From contig NZ_AQOV01000001.1 of assembly GCF_000365425.1 (NCBI RefSeq), positions 1,178,001 to 1,242,000 on the forward strand: DNA of 64,000 nucleotides. Direction: 5' to 3'. Of this stretch, positions 28,459-37,861 are shown one piece after another. The DNA is from Methylomonas sp. MK1. Its GTDB lineage: Bacteria; Pseudomonadota; Gammaproteobacteria; Methylococcales; Methylomonadaceae. The notes under the pieces are model-generated. The model did no database searches. It was not told the DNA's origin and saw only the letters and a list, made by a program, of their open reading frames with translations. A program made the position numbers and the translations under genes. Positions within the stretch are counted from its first letter, which is position 1. Every line of letters starts with the position of its first letter.

Positions 28459-29475
28459 ATGGAAAATCGTTCATTCCCGGAGCTGGAACAGCTGGAAACT
28501 CTGATCGAGCAATTCGGCGACCGCGCCCGTTGCGAGATCGTCGAGCAAATCACCTATAAAGACAGGCAATTTCCCATTCATTGCCTCAGCCTGGGCTCAA
28601 CCAGTCCGGATGTTCCGGTATTGGCTTTTTTCGGTGGCGTGCATGGCCTGGAGAAAATCGGCTCGGAAGTCATACTGGCGTACTTACAAACCATCCTGCA
28701 ATTATTGGATTGGGACGAGGAATTTAACGCTCGTTTGCAACATTCGCGGCTGGTATTCGTACCCATTGTCAACCCGGTGGGCGTCTATCGAGGCACGCGC
28801 TGTAACGGTCACGGCGTAGATTTGATGCGTAATTCGCCCATCGAAAGTATCGGCAACACCCGGCTATACAGCGGCCAGCGTTTCAGCGCCAAACTACCTT
28901 GGTATCGCGGCGATGAATCGAAAATGGAAAAAGAAGCCCAGGCATTATGCCGAGTGGTACATAAACATCTGTTCAATGCACCGTTATCGATTGCTATCGA
29001 TCTGCATTCGGGGTTTGGCATCCACGATAGATTATGGTTTCCCTATGCATCCTGTCAGACGCCGTTTCCGGGCATAGCAGAAGCTTATGGCTTAAAACAA
29101 TTGTTTGATCGCTGCTACCCGCACCATTTCTATAAAATAGAGCCTATGAGCCAAGAATACGTTATCAGCGGGGACTTGTGGGATTATCTATATGACGATT
29201 TTATCGACCGGCATGGCAAACAGCGGGTGTTTCTCCCTTTAACCCTGGAGATGGGCTCCTGGCTGTGGCTGCGCAAGAGTCCGACGCATTTATTTCAACG
29301 TCATGGCTTGTTCCATCCCTTGCTGCCGCATCGTCAGCAACGCATTATGCGCAGGCATCTAACCCTCTTCGATTTCTTGTACCGCAGCTTGCTCTACCCG
29401 CAAAAATGGGCGGCGTTAAACAACCACCAACAAGAGCAGAATCGGCGACAAGCATTGGAACTCTGGTATGCCTGA
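28459..29475 (+). CDS. M14-family zinc carboxypeptidase-like protein
   Basis: The 338-residue cytosolic protein shows M14 metal ligands GGVHGLEKIGSE (His62, Glu65) and a third ligand in IDLHSGFG, with an RNSPIES-like substrate arginine between them. The ATG at 28459 is chosen over the TTG at 28447. It is downstream of the OlsF-like gene and overlaps the following hydrolase gene by 8 nt. Relatives deacylate or cleave amidated small molecules and peptides. A role in lipid or amino-acid amide turnover is only a guess from context. Confidence 0.8.
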   Translation: MENRSFPELEQLETLIEQFGDRARCEIVEQITYKDRQFPIHCLSLGSTSPDVPVLAFFGGVHGLEKIGSEVILAYLQTILQLLDWDEEFNARLQHSRLVFVPIVNPVGVYRGTRCNGHGVDLMRNSPIESIGNTRLYSGQRFSAKLPWYRGDESKMEKEAQALCRVVHKHLFNAPLSIAIDLHSGFGIHDRLWFPYASCQTPFPGIAEAYGLKQLFDRCYPHHFYKIEPMSQEYVISGDLWDYLYDDFIDRHGKQRVFLPLTLEMGSWLWLRKSPTHLFQRHGLFHPLLPHRQQRIMRRHLTLFDFLYRSLLYPQKWAALNNHQQEQNRRQALELWYA

Positions 29476-30241
29476 GTCAGCCGGGCAACATTGGCTATTA
29501 CTGCGTGGGTTATGCCGAGAGGCGGCGCATTGGGGAAATTTTCCGGATTTTTTGCAGCAGGCTTTTCCACAATCGACCGTCAGCACTATCGATTTGCCAG
29601 GCACCGGCCGATATTACCGAGAACCCAGCCCGGACAGCATCGAAACGATAACGGAACAAGTCCGCCGCCAGGCTTTAGCGGACGGCTTACTGGCAAAGCC
29701 TGTGACGCTACTCGCATTATCCCTAGGCGGTATGGTGGCCTGGGAATGGTTGCAAAACTATCCACAAGACATCGCCGCAGCCGCGCTGGTTAATACCAGC
29801 TTTGCCGGTTTAAGCCCGTTTTATCGGCGCATGCGTTGGCAGAGTTATCCGCAGTTTATTGAGTTATTACTGGAAAGGGATTTGTACAACAGGGAACTAG
29901 CGATACTTCAGCTGGTTAGTAACCGGCAAGACCTCTACGCGGAAACGGCCAAGGCCTGGACCGCCATACAGCAAGTTCGGCCTATCAGCCTTGCTAATGG
30001 TGTCAGACAGCTGAAAGCCGCGGCACGCTATCGGCCTAGCCAGAGAAAACCGGAAACACCATTGCTGCTATTGAATGGCCGGGGCGACCGTTTAGTCGCA
30101 CCGGCTTGTTCCGACGCCATTCATAACAAATGGCAAATCGACATCTTCACGCACCCGTGGGCGGGCCATGATCTATGTTTGGACGATGGAGCCTGGGTAG
30201 CAAACCGCTTAAAAGACTGGATAAACCAGACTACGGTTTAA
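29468..30241 (+). CDS. Alpha/beta hydrolase
   Basis: A 257-residue hydrolase with nucleophile elbow LALSLGGM (Ser85), acid in NGRGDRLV and catalytic His in WAGHDLCLDD. It lacks a signal peptide. The start codons overlap the end of the M14-like gene by 8 nt, so this is a three-gene unit with the acyltransferase. Its oxyanion region (LLLRGLCREAAHWG) resembles esterase/BioH-like enzymes; the substrate is unknown. Confidence 0.85.
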   Translation: MPESAGQHWLLLRGLCREAAHWGNFPDFLQQAFPQSTVSTIDLPGTGRYYREPSPDSIETITEQVRRQALADGLLAKPVTLLALSLGGMVAWEWLQNYPQDIAAAALVNTSFAGLSPFYRRMRWQSYPQFIELLLERDLYNRELAILQLVSNRQDLYAETAKAWTAIQQVRPISLANGVRQLKAAARYRPSQRKPETPLLLLNGRGDRLVAPACSDAIHNKWQIDIFTHPWAGHDLCLDDGAWVANRLKDWINQTTV

Positions 30242-30250
30242 ATCCGAAGA

Positions 30251-30568
30251 TTATTTGATTTCAAACTCGGCTTTACTGCGACCGGAAGCCAGCAATTCCT
30301 GCATCCATTTCGGCGCCAATCCACGGCCAGACCAGGTTAAAGATGCATCGTCAGGACTACGGTACCTAGCCGCAACTTTACCGGTTTTTCTTTCGGATTT
30401 CTTCTCGCCGTCTTGAATATCGACAGTTACGCCAATAGAAGCCGCCAATTCCTTTATTTGCGCAATAACTTCCTTGCGTTTACTGGATTGTCTTTCTTTT
30501 AATGCTTTTTCGGCATTATCAATAACAGCCTGTAATTCGGCTTCGGATAGTTTATTAAAGTCAGTCAT
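30251..30568 (-). CDS. H-NS family nucleoid-associated protein
   Basis: A 105-residue DNA-binding protein. The N-terminal helical oligomerisation region (LSEAELQAVIDNAEKALKER) is followed by a linker and the C-terminal H-NS AT-hook-like core YRSPDDASLTWSGRGLAPKW. ATG 30568 follows GAGGAAA. Proteins of this group silence AT-rich, often horizontally acquired DNA; several such regions are in this window. It is convergent with the hydrolase gene, 9 nt away. Confidence 0.9.
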   Translation of the reverse strand: MTDFNKLSEAELQAVIDNAEKALKERQSSKRKEVIAQIKELAASIGVTVDIQDGEKKSERKTGKVAARYRSPDDASLTWSGRGLAPKWMQELLASGRSKAEFEIK

Positions 30569-30630
30569 ATTTTCCTCGTTAATCAAAAAACGCAAACAAT
30601 TCTATCACCCGGCGTTTCTAAATAAAACTA

Positions 30631-31326
30631 TTATTCAGAATTTACTGAAAAATTGACTTCCGAATATACCTTGCCTTTCTTATCCGTCAACTGTACTTGC
30701 CATTCGCCCTTATCTTTGGCAGACAGGGTTTTACTAGACCATACCTTGGTTATTTTATCTTTCATATCCAATTGTTTTTGATGCACGATTTGACCGTTAC
30801 GCGACCATCGATGAAACAAAGATCTACCCTTCATGTTTTTTATCTCACTAAAATAAAAAACTTCCTGGGATTGGTTAGGAATAACTCTCAGCGGAGACTT
30901 AATCGGCTCACCGGGTTCATCATCCTTGGGCTCGGTATTTAAAGATGCTCTGATAACCTTTCGGTCCAATATAATCGCCGCCGGCTTTTTAACACTGTCG
31001 ATTTTTTTAACACTTTCAGAGTGGGCTGATTCCTTAGGCACTATCGCCGGCACTGGCTTTTCTATTAGCGCCGGCTCTTGCCGTTCAACAATTTCAGCAT
31101 CCGGGGTATTAAATTGTTGAACTTTTTCCGTGGTATCGATCTGAGTATCACTATCTTCGTCAGCGCCGCCAAACCATGAAAACAATACTATTACTATCAA
31201 AACTAAGGCCAGAACCGCAACCAGTATCCTGCGAATATGCCAAACCGTTACCGTTTGCGGCTCCGTGTTTATGCCTGAGTGTTTCTTATCATAATTAATT
31301 TTGATAACTACTTTATTATCAGCCAT
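30631..31326 (-). CDS. DUF2914-domain single-pass membrane protein
   Basis: The 231-residue protein has a short cytosolic N-terminus, one membrane helix (about 39-58) and a Pro/Glu/Lys-rich periplasmic linker. A C-terminal DUF2914 domain (about 135-231; FHRWSRNGQIVHQKQLDMKD, then SSKTLSAKDKGEWQVQL) follows. ATG 31326 has GGGA upstream. DUF2914 domains resemble extracytoplasmic beta-sandwich modules; function is unknown. It is transcribed toward the H-NS gene. Confidence 0.83.
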   Translation of the reverse strand: MADNKVVIKINYDKKHSGINTEPQTVTVWHIRRILVAVLALVLIVIVLFSWFGGADEDSDTQIDTTEKVQQFNTPDAEIVERQEPALIEKPVPAIVPKESAHSESVKKIDSVKKPAAIILDRKVIRASLNTEPKDDEPGEPIKSPLRVIPNQSQEVFYFSEIKNMKGRSLFHRWSRNGQIVHQKQLDMKDKITKVWSSKTLSAKDKGEWQVQLTDKKGKVYSEVNFSVNSE

Positions 31327-31465
31327 GTTTTTTCCCGATATTGAATCAACCAAATGAAACTGGAATCACTTGATGCACTAGCCCGTTACAACACATTGTC
31401 CTTGGTAATATAACATTTTAGTTCTAACATAATCGGTTCAACTTGCCGAAAACCTGGATGTTTGC

Positions 31466-34309
31466 ATGAGTAGCCTGCTTAAACAATTCGAAGAGTCCTC
31501 CTCATTGTACGGAGGCAACGCCCACTTCATCGAGTACTTGTACGAACAGTACTTGAGCAACCCGGAATCCATCAGCCCAAGCTGGCGGCAACGCTTCGAC
31601 CACATTCGCAGCGGTGCCACCGAAGACACACCGCATAGCGTGATTGTGGAGCGCTTCGAAAAACTGGCGATTGCGGAACCGGGCAGGCTGGCCAGAATGC
31701 AGGGGTTTACCGAGCAAAGCGTCAAGAAGCAATCAGCGGTAGCCCGCTTGATCAATCATTACCGGGTCAAAGGCCATCAGATAGCGTCCAACAATCCGCT
31801 TGGCCAATCGCAAAGCATCCCCGCCGACTTGGAACCTATATATTATGGTTTGACCGATGCGGATATGAGCACGCTGTTCGACACCGGCGGCTTGTGCGGC
31901 GTTGATCGCTTGCCCCTAAAAGCGATTATTCAAACGCTTAACGAGATTTACTGCGGCAGCATCGGCAGCGAATACATGCACATCGTCGATGACGAAAAGA
32001 AACGCTGGATCAAGGATAAACTGGAAGGCGCGAAACCGGATTTCAGCAGCCACCCGGAAAAGCGCCAATGGCTGTTAAAGTTGTTGATTGCCGCAGAAGG
32101 CCTGGAAAAATTCCTGCACCGCAAATATGTCGGCCAAAAACGCTTTTCGCTGGAAGGCGGCGAGTCTTTGATTCCAGTGCTGGACGAATTGATTCAACGC
32201 GCAGGCGAACACAAAGGTAAGGAAATCGTGATCGGCATGGCCCACCGTGGCCGTTTGAACGTACTTATTAATATATTGGGCAAAAGTCCGGCTGTACTGT
32301 TCGGCGAATTCGAAGGCACCCATACGTCCTCGCCCGGCGTACTAACCGGCGATGTCAAATACCATCAAGGCTTTTCGTCCAATATTGCCACACCGGGCGG
32401 CCCGATTCATTTGACGCTGGCCTTCAACCCCTCGCATTTGGAAATCATCAATCCGGTGGTGGAAGGCTCGGTAAAAGCCCGCCAAGATCGGCACGGCCCG
32501 GATGGTTTTGACGCGATCTTGCCGATATTGATTCACGGTGACGCCGCTTTTGCCGGCCAGGGCATTGTGATGGAAACCTTGAATATGTCGGAAACGCGCG
32601 CCTTCTCCACCGGCGGCACCGTGCATATTGTTATCAACAATCAAATTGGTTTTACGACCAGCAACCCGTTCGACGCGCGTTCCACACTGTATTGCACCGA
32701 CGTAGCCAACATGATTCAAGCACCGGTATTTCACGTCAACGGCGACGATCCGGAGGCGGTGATTTTCATCACGCAATTGGCATTGGATTACCGGAACACG
32801 TTTCATAAAGATGTGGTTATCGACTTAATTTGCTACCGCCGCCATGGTCACAACGAGGCGGACGAACCCGCGGCTACCCAGCCGATGATGTACAAATCCA
32901 TCCGTGACCATCAAACCCCTCCGCAAATCTATGCGCAAAAATTAATTGCGGAAGGCGTGGTCACGGAAGACATGGTGCAGAAAATGGAGCAGGATTACCA
33001 ACAACTGCTCAACGAAGGCCAACCGGTATCGCGGCCGATTATCGAAAACAACGTTTATTCATACTCGGCGCGCTGGGTACCTTATCAAAACAAACATTGG
33101 GACACGCCGGCCGACACCTCAATAAGCTTGGAGCATCTCCAATTCTGCAACCAGCGTTTGCAAAGCTTGCCGGAAGGTTTTGAACTGCATCCCAGAGTCG
33201 CCAAAGTCATGGAAGACCGCAATAAAATGGCGGCCGGCGAAATTCCAATGGATTGGGGCTTTGCGGAAAATTTGGCTTATGCGACGCTACTATTGGAAAA
33301 ATACCATATGCGCTTGACCGGCCAGGACATCGGCCGCGGCACGTTCTCGCATCGCCACGCCATTTTGCTGAACCAGGCCAACGGCGAAAACTACATCCCG
33401 CTCAAACACCTAAGTGAAGACCAGGGCCGCGCGCAAATCTTCAACTCGCTGCTCTCGGAAGCCGGCGTGTTGGGTTTTGAATACGGTTACAGCTCCACCG
33501 AACCGAATAAACTGGTGATCTGGGAAGCGCAATTCGGCGATTTTGCCAACGGTGCGCAAGTGGTAATCGACCAATTCATTTCCTCCGGCGAAACCAAATG
33601 GGGCAAGCTTAGCGGCTTGGTGATGTTGTTACCGCATGGTTTTGAAGGCCAAGGCCCGGAACATTCATCGGCCCGCCTGGAGCGTTATTTACAGCTATGT
33701 GCCGACCACAATATCCAAGTCTGCGTCCCCACCACACCGGCGCAAATTTTTCATTTGCTCCGTCGACAGATGCTGCGGCAATATCGCAAACCGCTTATCG
33801 TCATGAGTCCGAAAAGCCTGCTAAGACACAAGCTAGCGGTATCGACGCTGAGCGACTTGACCCATGGCGAATTTTTGAACGTGATAGGCGAACAGGACGA
33901 TATCGATCCCTACCACGTCACGCGCATCGTATTGTGCGCCGGCAAGGTATATTTCGATTTGTTGGAAGCTCGCCGCCTGGATCAGGAGCAACTGCGCCAT
34001 GTTGCGATTATTCGTATCGAGCAGCTCTACCCTTTTCCGAACGAGCAATTCAAACGCGAAATCGACAAATACCCCAATATCGAACATATTGTCTGGTGTC
34101 AGGAAGAACCGAAAAACCAGGGCGCCTGGTACCAAAGCAAGCACCATTTTTTCGATTTGCTAGACAAGAATATCCCGATCAGCTATGCCGGCCGGGTCGC
34201 GTCGGCATCACCGGCGGTCGGCAATTACAAAACCCATCTCAACGAACAACGCGCCGTGGTAAACGCCGCGCTCTATGGCAGCAACGAAGGAAATACACAT
34301 GAGCTTTGA
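31466..34309 (+). CDS. sucA: 2-oxoglutarate dehydrogenase E1 component
   Basis: The thiamine-diphosphate E1 subunit of the 2-oxoglutarate dehydrogenase complex. The 947-residue protein has the E1 N-terminal dock ([19 protein letters not shown]), substrate motif [11 protein letters not shown], ThDP-binding [16 protein letters not shown] and NNQIGFTTS, and the C-terminal [20 protein letters not shown]. Length fits the family. sucB overlaps by 11 nt. The presence of a full-length E1/E2 pair bears on the older view that type I methanotrophs lack this TCA step. Confidence 0.97.
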   Translation: MSSLLKQFEESSSLYGGNAHFIEYLYEQYLSNPESISPSWRQRFDHIRSGATEDTPHSVIVERFEKLAIAEPGRLARMQGFTEQSVKKQSAVARLINHYRVKGHQIASNNPLGQSQSIPADLEPIYYGLTDADMSTLFDTGGLCGVDRLPLKAIIQTLNEIYCGSIGSEYMHIVDDEKKRWIKDKLEGAKPDFSSHPEKRQWLLKLLIAAEGLEKFLHRKYVGQKRFSLEGGESLIPVLDELIQRAGEHKGKEIVIGMAHRGRLNVLINILGKSPAVLFGEFEGTHTSSPGVLTGDVKYHQGFSSNIATPGGPIHLTLAFNPSHLEIINPVVEGSVKARQDRHGPDGFDAILPILIHGDAAFAGQGIVMETLNMSETRAFSTGGTVHIVINNQIGFTTSNPFDARSTLYCTDVANMIQAPVFHVNGDDPEAVIFITQLALDYRNTFHKDVVIDLICYRRHGHNEADEPAATQPMMYKSIRDHQTPPQIYAQKLIAEGVVTEDMVQKMEQDYQQLLNEGQPVSRPIIENNVYSYSARWVPYQNKHWDTPADTSISLEHLQFCNQRLQSLPEGFELHPRVAKVMEDRNKMAAGEIPMDWGFAENLAYATLLLEKYHMRLTGQDIGRGTFSHRHAILLNQANGENYIPLKHLSEDQGRAQIFNSLLSEAGVLGFEYGYSSTEPNKLVIWEAQFGDFANGAQVVIDQFISSGETKWGKLSGLVMLLPHGFEGQGPEHSSARLERYLQLCADHNIQVCVPTTPAQIFHLLRRQMLRQYRKPLIVMSPKSLLRHKLAVSTLSDLTHGEFLNVIGEQDDIDPYHVTRIVLCAGKVYFDLLEARRLDQEQLRHVAIIRIEQLYPFPNEQFKREIDKYPNIEHIVWCQEEPKNQGAWYQSKHHFFDLLDKNIPISYAGRVASASPAVGNYKTHLNEQRAVVNAALYGSNEGNTHEL

Positions 34310-35483
34310 AATACTGGTCCCCAGCCTTCCCGAATCCGTATCCGATGCCACCCTAGTCGCATGGCACAAACAGGCCGGCGAATGGGTCAACGAAGGCGAC
34401 AATCTGGCCGATCTCGAAACCGACAAGGTCATCTTGGAAGTACCGGCACCCAAATCCGGCACGCTGGTGGAACTGGTGGTACAAGACGGCGAAACCGTGG
34501 TCGGCGGTCAACTACTAGCCAAACTGGACGCCCAGCAAGCCAAACCGGCTCAGGTAACCGAAAAAACCGAAGAAGCCGTCCTTAGCCCTTCCGTTCGCAA
34601 ATTGGTCGCCGAAAAAGACCTTGATCCGCAAGCCATCGCCGGCTCCGGAAAACACGGCCGGATTCTGAAAACCGATGTCTTGGATTTCTTGAACGAGCAA
34701 GCGAAAGAGACGCCACCTGCTCCGGCACCCGCGCCGGTAGCGGAAACCCACTCGCCGTTATCGGCCACAGCCGTCGCTAGCCTACGGCCAGAACAGCGGG
34801 TGCCGATGACCCGTTTGCGCGCCAAAGTCGCGGAACGATTACTGCAAGCCCAGCAAAACGCGGCGATGCTGACCACCTTTAACGAAGTCAACCTAAGCGC
34901 CGTCATCGATCTGCGTAATCACTACAAAGATCGTTTCGAAACCAAGCACAGCATCAAGCTGGGTTTCATGTCCTTCTTCGTCAAGGCATCCATTGAAGGC
35001 TTAAAACGCTTCCCGGCCATTAACGCATCCATCGACGGCAGCGATATTATCTACCACGGCTACTACGACATCGGTATCGCCGTCACCACGCCGCGCGGCT
35101 TAATCGTGCCGATTTTGCGCGACGCTGATCAGCTGGATTTTGCCGGCATCGAAAAAGGCATACACGACTTCGGAAATAAAGCCCGTAATGGCTCGATCAG
35201 TGTCGAAGACCTGAGCGGCGGTACCTTTACCATCACGAATGGCGGAATTTTCGGCTCCATGCTCTCTACACCCATCCTGAATCCGCCGCAATGCGCGATT
35301 TTAGGTATGCATGCGATCAAAGACCGGCCGGTGGTAGAAAACGGCGAGATCGTGATCCGGCCTATCATGTACCTGGCTTTGTCCTACGACCATCGCTTGG
35401 TGGACGGCAAGGAAGCGGTGCAGTTTTTGGGCATCATCAAGGAATGTCTGGAAGCGCCGGCGCATTTATTACTAAATATCTAA
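34299..35483 (+). CDS. sucB: Dihydrolipoyl succinyltransferase (E2 of 2-oxoglutarate dehydrogenase)
   Basis: The E2 core transfers the succinyl group to CoA. The ATG at 34299, with GAAGGA upstream, gives 394 residues. It has a lipoyl domain with [14 protein letters not shown] (lipoyl Lys43), an Ala/Pro linker, a peripheral-subunit-binding domain ([20 protein letters not shown], then GRILKTDV) and a catalytic domain ending in [14 protein letters not shown] with His365 and Asp369. The lpd (E3) gene is not in the window. Confidence 0.96.
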   Translation: MSFEILVPSLPESVSDATLVAWHKQAGEWVNEGDNLADLETDKVILEVPAPKSGTLVELVVQDGETVVGGQLLAKLDAQQAKPAQVTEKTEEAVLSPSVRKLVAEKDLDPQAIAGSGKHGRILKTDVLDFLNEQAKETPPAPAPAPVAETHSPLSATAVASLRPEQRVPMTRLRAKVAERLLQAQQNAAMLTTFNEVNLSAVIDLRNHYKDRFETKHSIKLGFMSFFVKASIEGLKRFPAINASIDGSDIIYHGYYDIGIAVTTPRGLIVPILRDADQLDFAGIEKGIHDFGNKARNGSISVEDLSGGTFTITNGGIFGSMLSTPILNPPQCAILGMHAIKDRPVVENGEIVIRPIMYLALSYDHRLVDGKEAVQFLGIIKECLEAPAHLLLNI

Positions 35484-35497
35484 CTTACTGATCCATC

Positions 35498-35517
35498 ACT
35501 CCCGCGCAAGCGGGAGT
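35498..35517. repeat. REP-like palindrome between sucB and MBL gene
   Basis: ACTCCCGC (35498-35505), loop GCAA, GCGGGAGT (35510-35517) forms an 8-bp hairpin. The surrounding sequence CACTCCCGCGCAAGCGGGAG resembles the widespread CATTCCCGC-GCGGGAATCC extragenic repeat family; a related copy is at 60825-60885. It may also help end or stabilise the sucAB transcript; no T tract follows. Confidence 0.6.
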
Positions 35518-35542
35518 CCAACTTCCAGCAATCATCGATTTC

Positions 35543-36181
35543 ATGCGCTACACCATTATTCCCGTCACCGCCTATCAACAAAACTGCACCTTACTGGTCT
35601 GCGAACAAACCCATAAAGCCGCTCTGGTCGATCCGGGCGGCGACCTTGATGTATTGCTGAAGGAAGTCAAAAAACAAGGCGTGGCGTTGGAATCGATACT
35701 GGTCACCCACGGCCATCTCGATCATGTTGGCGGTGTTGCGGAGTTGGCCGAAAAACTCTCGTTGCCGATAATCGGCCCGCAAATTGAAGATAACTTCTGG
35801 ATCGAGGCCTTGGCGCAGCAATGCCGGATGTTCGGTTTTCCGGAATCGAAAAGCTTTACTCCTCAACGTTGGTTGAACGACGGCGATACGGTAAAGGTGG
35901 GAGACGCAGAGTTACAAGTGATCCACTGCCCTGGTCATACGCCCGGCCATGTGGTGTTCTTCAGCGAGGCACAGCGCTTGGCGCTGGTTGGGGATGTGTT
36001 ATTCAAAGGCTCGATCGGTCGCACCGATTTCCCCAAAGGCGACCATCAAACTTTGATCGACTCGATTGAATTAAAACTCTGGCCCTTGGGCGAAGATGTG
36101 AAATTCATCCCCGGCCATGGCCCGATGTCTACCTTTGGCGTGGAAATGCGCAGCAATCCGTTTGTTGGAGCCTACCGCTAA
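35543..36181 (+). CDS. MBL-fold hydrolase, glyoxalase II-like (YcbL type)
   Basis: A 212-residue metallo-beta-lactamase-fold protein with metal motif VTHGHLDHVGG (His56, His58, Asp60, His61), then CPGHTPGH, LVGDVLFKGSIGR and IPGHGPMSTFG. It is shorter than classic glyoxalase II and matches the YcbL-type group, which hydrolyses S-lactoylglutathione or other thioesters. It begins 59 nt after sucB, separated by a REP-like hairpin, and probably has its own or read-through transcription. Confidence 0.9.
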   Translation: MRYTIIPVTAYQQNCTLLVCEQTHKAALVDPGGDLDVLLKEVKKQGVALESILVTHGHLDHVGGVAELAEKLSLPIIGPQIEDNFWIEALAQQCRMFGFPESKSFTPQRWLNDGDTVKVGDAELQVIHCPGHTPGHVVFFSEAQRLALVGDVLFKGSIGRTDFPKGDHQTLIDSIELKLWPLGEDVKFIPGHGPMSTFGVEMRSNPFVGAYR

Positions 36182-36266
36182 TCGAACAAAACCAGCCCAA
36201 GGACAGGTTGAAACGGAGGAACTAGCATTCTGGGTAAATAGCTGCCAACGGATTTTATTGACAACG

Positions 36267-36354
36267 GTAGGATGGGTAGAGGCGATAGCCGAAACCCATC
36301 AAGTATCCTCAAACTGATGCGATGGGTTTCGGCTATCGCCTCTACCCATCCTAC
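36267..36354. repeat. Perfect 34-bp inverted repeat with 20-nt loop
   Basis: The left arm 36267-36300 (starting GTAGGATGGGTAGAGGCGAT) is an exact reverse complement of the right arm 36321-36354. The arms carry GATGGGTTTCGGCTATCGCC. The element resembles dispersed GTAGGATGGGT...ACCCATCCTAC repeats known from many gammaproteobacteria. It lies between the convergent MBL and nsrR genes. A transcribed copy would form a very strong hairpin on either strand, so it may act as a bidirectional end, but there is no T tract. Confidence 0.85.
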
Positions 36355-36367
36355 ACATTGCGATGCC

Positions 36368-36814
36368 TCAACCCTGTTTTAGCGGTACGCCATCCAAGCC
36401 ACCCGGCCGGGGCCCTGGCACCAAATCGCTCAGAACCGCCTTGTCCAAAGTCTGTAAAAACTGCTCTACAGCGCCGCCTAACAATCCTATAAGGCCGCAA
36501 CCATTCTCCAAGGCGCAATGCCCCTGTTTCTTGGGATTAAAACATTCGGCCATCTGAAAGTGTCCCTCCACTTCCCGTACCACATTGCCGACACTGATCT
36601 CCCGCGCCGGCCGCGATAACCGAATACCGCCGCCCTTCCCCCGCACAGTTTGCACAAAGCCTTTTACGCCCAGTTTGTGTACCACCTTGACCAAGTGGTT
36701 TCTGGAAATGCCGAAATACTCGGCCAATTCAGTAATGGTCACCAATTTCTCGGTGTTAATTGTCAGATAAATCAATACGCGGAGCGCGTAATCGGTGTGT
36801 GCAGTCAATTGCAT
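36368..36814 (-). CDS. nsrR: Rrf2-family NO-sensing regulator NsrR
   Basis: A 148-residue winged-helix repressor with the Rrf2 signature (MQLTAHTDYALRVLIYL; helix-turn-helix about 25-50; VRGKGGGIRLSRPA wing). It has three cysteines suited to an iron-sulfur cluster (Cys91, Cys100, Cys106) and Asp8, the residue known as fourth ligand in Streptomyces NsrR. It is divergent from a norCB operon and two palindromes of the NsrR type lie between them. NO destroys the cluster and relieves repression, so it should control nor and itself. Confidence 0.9.
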   Translation of the reverse strand: MQLTAHTDYALRVLIYLTINTEKLVTITELAEYFGISRNHLVKVVHKLGVKGFVQTVRGKGGGIRLSRPAREISVGNVVREVEGHFQMAECFNPKKQGHCALENGCGLIGLLGGAVEQFLQTLDKAVLSDLVPGPRPGGLDGVPLKQG

Positions 36815-36831
36815 GTCGATGAGTTCAGTTA

Positions 36832-36854
36832 AAGCTGTATTTGAAATAAATGTT
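36832..36854. promoter_or_regulatory. Candidate NsrR operator 1
   Basis: AAGCTGTATTT-G-AAATAAATGTT fits the NsrR consensus of two 11-bp arms (AAGATGCATTT) around one base, with about two mismatches on the left and three on the right. It lies 18 bp upstream of the nsrR start and about 70 bp upstream of the nor operon start, suiting autoregulation. Confidence 0.6.
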
Positions 36855-36876
36855 AATGACGCTTACACTTGCCGAA

Positions 36877-36899
36877 AAGTTGCATTTATAAACCATGTT
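36877..36899. promoter_or_regulatory. Candidate NsrR operator 2
   Basis: AAGTTGCATTT-A-TAAACCATGTT has a near-perfect left NsrR arm and a weaker right arm. Its end is 25 bp before the first nor-operon start codon, a place where a bound repressor would block transcription. It is centred 45 bp from site 1. Confidence 0.55.
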
Positions 36900-36924
36900 A
36901 TAAAACTGTCCGGCGGTAAATTTA

Positions 36925-37263
36925 ATGTTGATCGAACCCGTTGCCCTGTCCGATTTTTTCCTGAGCTTTTTCAGCGCGGCGTTGATCATCTTGCTGGCTA
37001 CCGTGTATGCCGCTTTATATGCCTGGTCCAAGATCAGCGGCCGCCGGGCTTTCGGGATTGCCGCTTGGGTAATCTACGCCGGGTTGCTGATTTGCGTCGG
37101 CGTGTTCAGCTACGTCAACCATTTTAACGATTATTGGCTACTGCTGTCGTTGTTAATGGTACTCGGCTACGGCTGGATGCCGCGTCTGATCTGGAAGTTG
37201 TGTGCCGCGACGCACGACGACGAAACTCATCACTCTCATCAATCTGGAGGTCATCATGACTGA
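36925..37263 (+). CDS. Small three-helix membrane protein of the nor operon
   Basis: The 112-residue protein has three membrane helices (about 8-30, 42-62, 70-88) and a His/Asp-rich tail (HDDETHHSHQSGGHHD) that could bind metal. It is the first gene of the nor operon and overlaps norC by 8 nt. It does not resemble NorD, NorE, NorF or NorQ as far as I can tell. A role in assembly or metal loading of the NO reductase is inferred from position only. Confidence 0.8.
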   Translation: MLIEPVALSDFFLSFFSAALIILLATVYAALYAWSKISGRRAFGIAAWVIYAGLLICVGVFSYVNHFNDYWLLLSLLMVLGYGWMPRLIWKLCAATHDDETHHSHQSGGHHD

Positions 37264-37861
37264 GCAAAGCCCGCCCCGCTGGGCGTCGGAAACATTCTGG
37301 AAAAAAACCGCGATCTGGGTCACCGGCGGTTCTTTTGTGTTACTGGTCATTTTAAGCTTCGATTCGATGAAACAAATCAGCGCCGGCGGTCCCCGCGTGC
37401 CGGCTTACAGCGTGATAAACAAAGACGTCAGCTACCGCTTCGACAAGGCCAAACAGCGTTATCAACCGACTATAGGCGATGACGCACCGTTGTTCGGCAA
37501 AACTTTAAGCGAAGCAGAAGCCGAAAAACTGGTCGATCATGGCAAGAAAACCGTACAAGCTAAAAACTGCATGAACTGCCATACCCTGCTCGGCAACGGC
37601 GCCTATTACGCGCCGGACTTGACCAAAGCCTGGCTGGATCAAGGGTGGGGCGCCAAGGAATCTCGCGAGCAAATGATGGTGAACTTCCTGCTCGATCCGG
37701 AAAAAAATGCCCGCACTTACGGCTCCAACCGCAAGATGCCCAATCTGGACATCACGCCGCCGGAAGCAGAAGCCATCGTCGCCTTCCTGAAATGGATGTC
37801 GTCTATCGACACCAACGGCTTCCCGCATAATTTCATCGCGCTCGGCGAAGAGGACAAATAG
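37256..37861 (+). CDS. norC: Nitric oxide reductase cytochrome c subunit
   Basis: The 201-residue membrane-anchored cytochrome c donates electrons to NorB. It starts at ATG 37256 (SD TCTGGAGG), not at the upstream in-frame codon. It has one membrane helix (about 19-36), heme motif CMNCH (Cys105, Cys108, His109) and a distal Met in SNRKMPNLD (Met161). norB follows without a gap. Confidence 0.95.
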   Translation: MTEQSPPRWASETFWKKTAIWVTGGSFVLLVILSFDSMKQISAGGPRVPAYSVINKDVSYRFDKAKQRYQPTIGDDAPLFGKTLSEAEAEKLVDHGKKTVQAKNCMNCHTLLGNGAYYAPDLTKAWLDQGWGAKESREQMMVNFLLDPEKNARTYGSNRKMPNLDITPPEAEAIVAFLKWMSSIDTNGFPHNFIALGEEDK

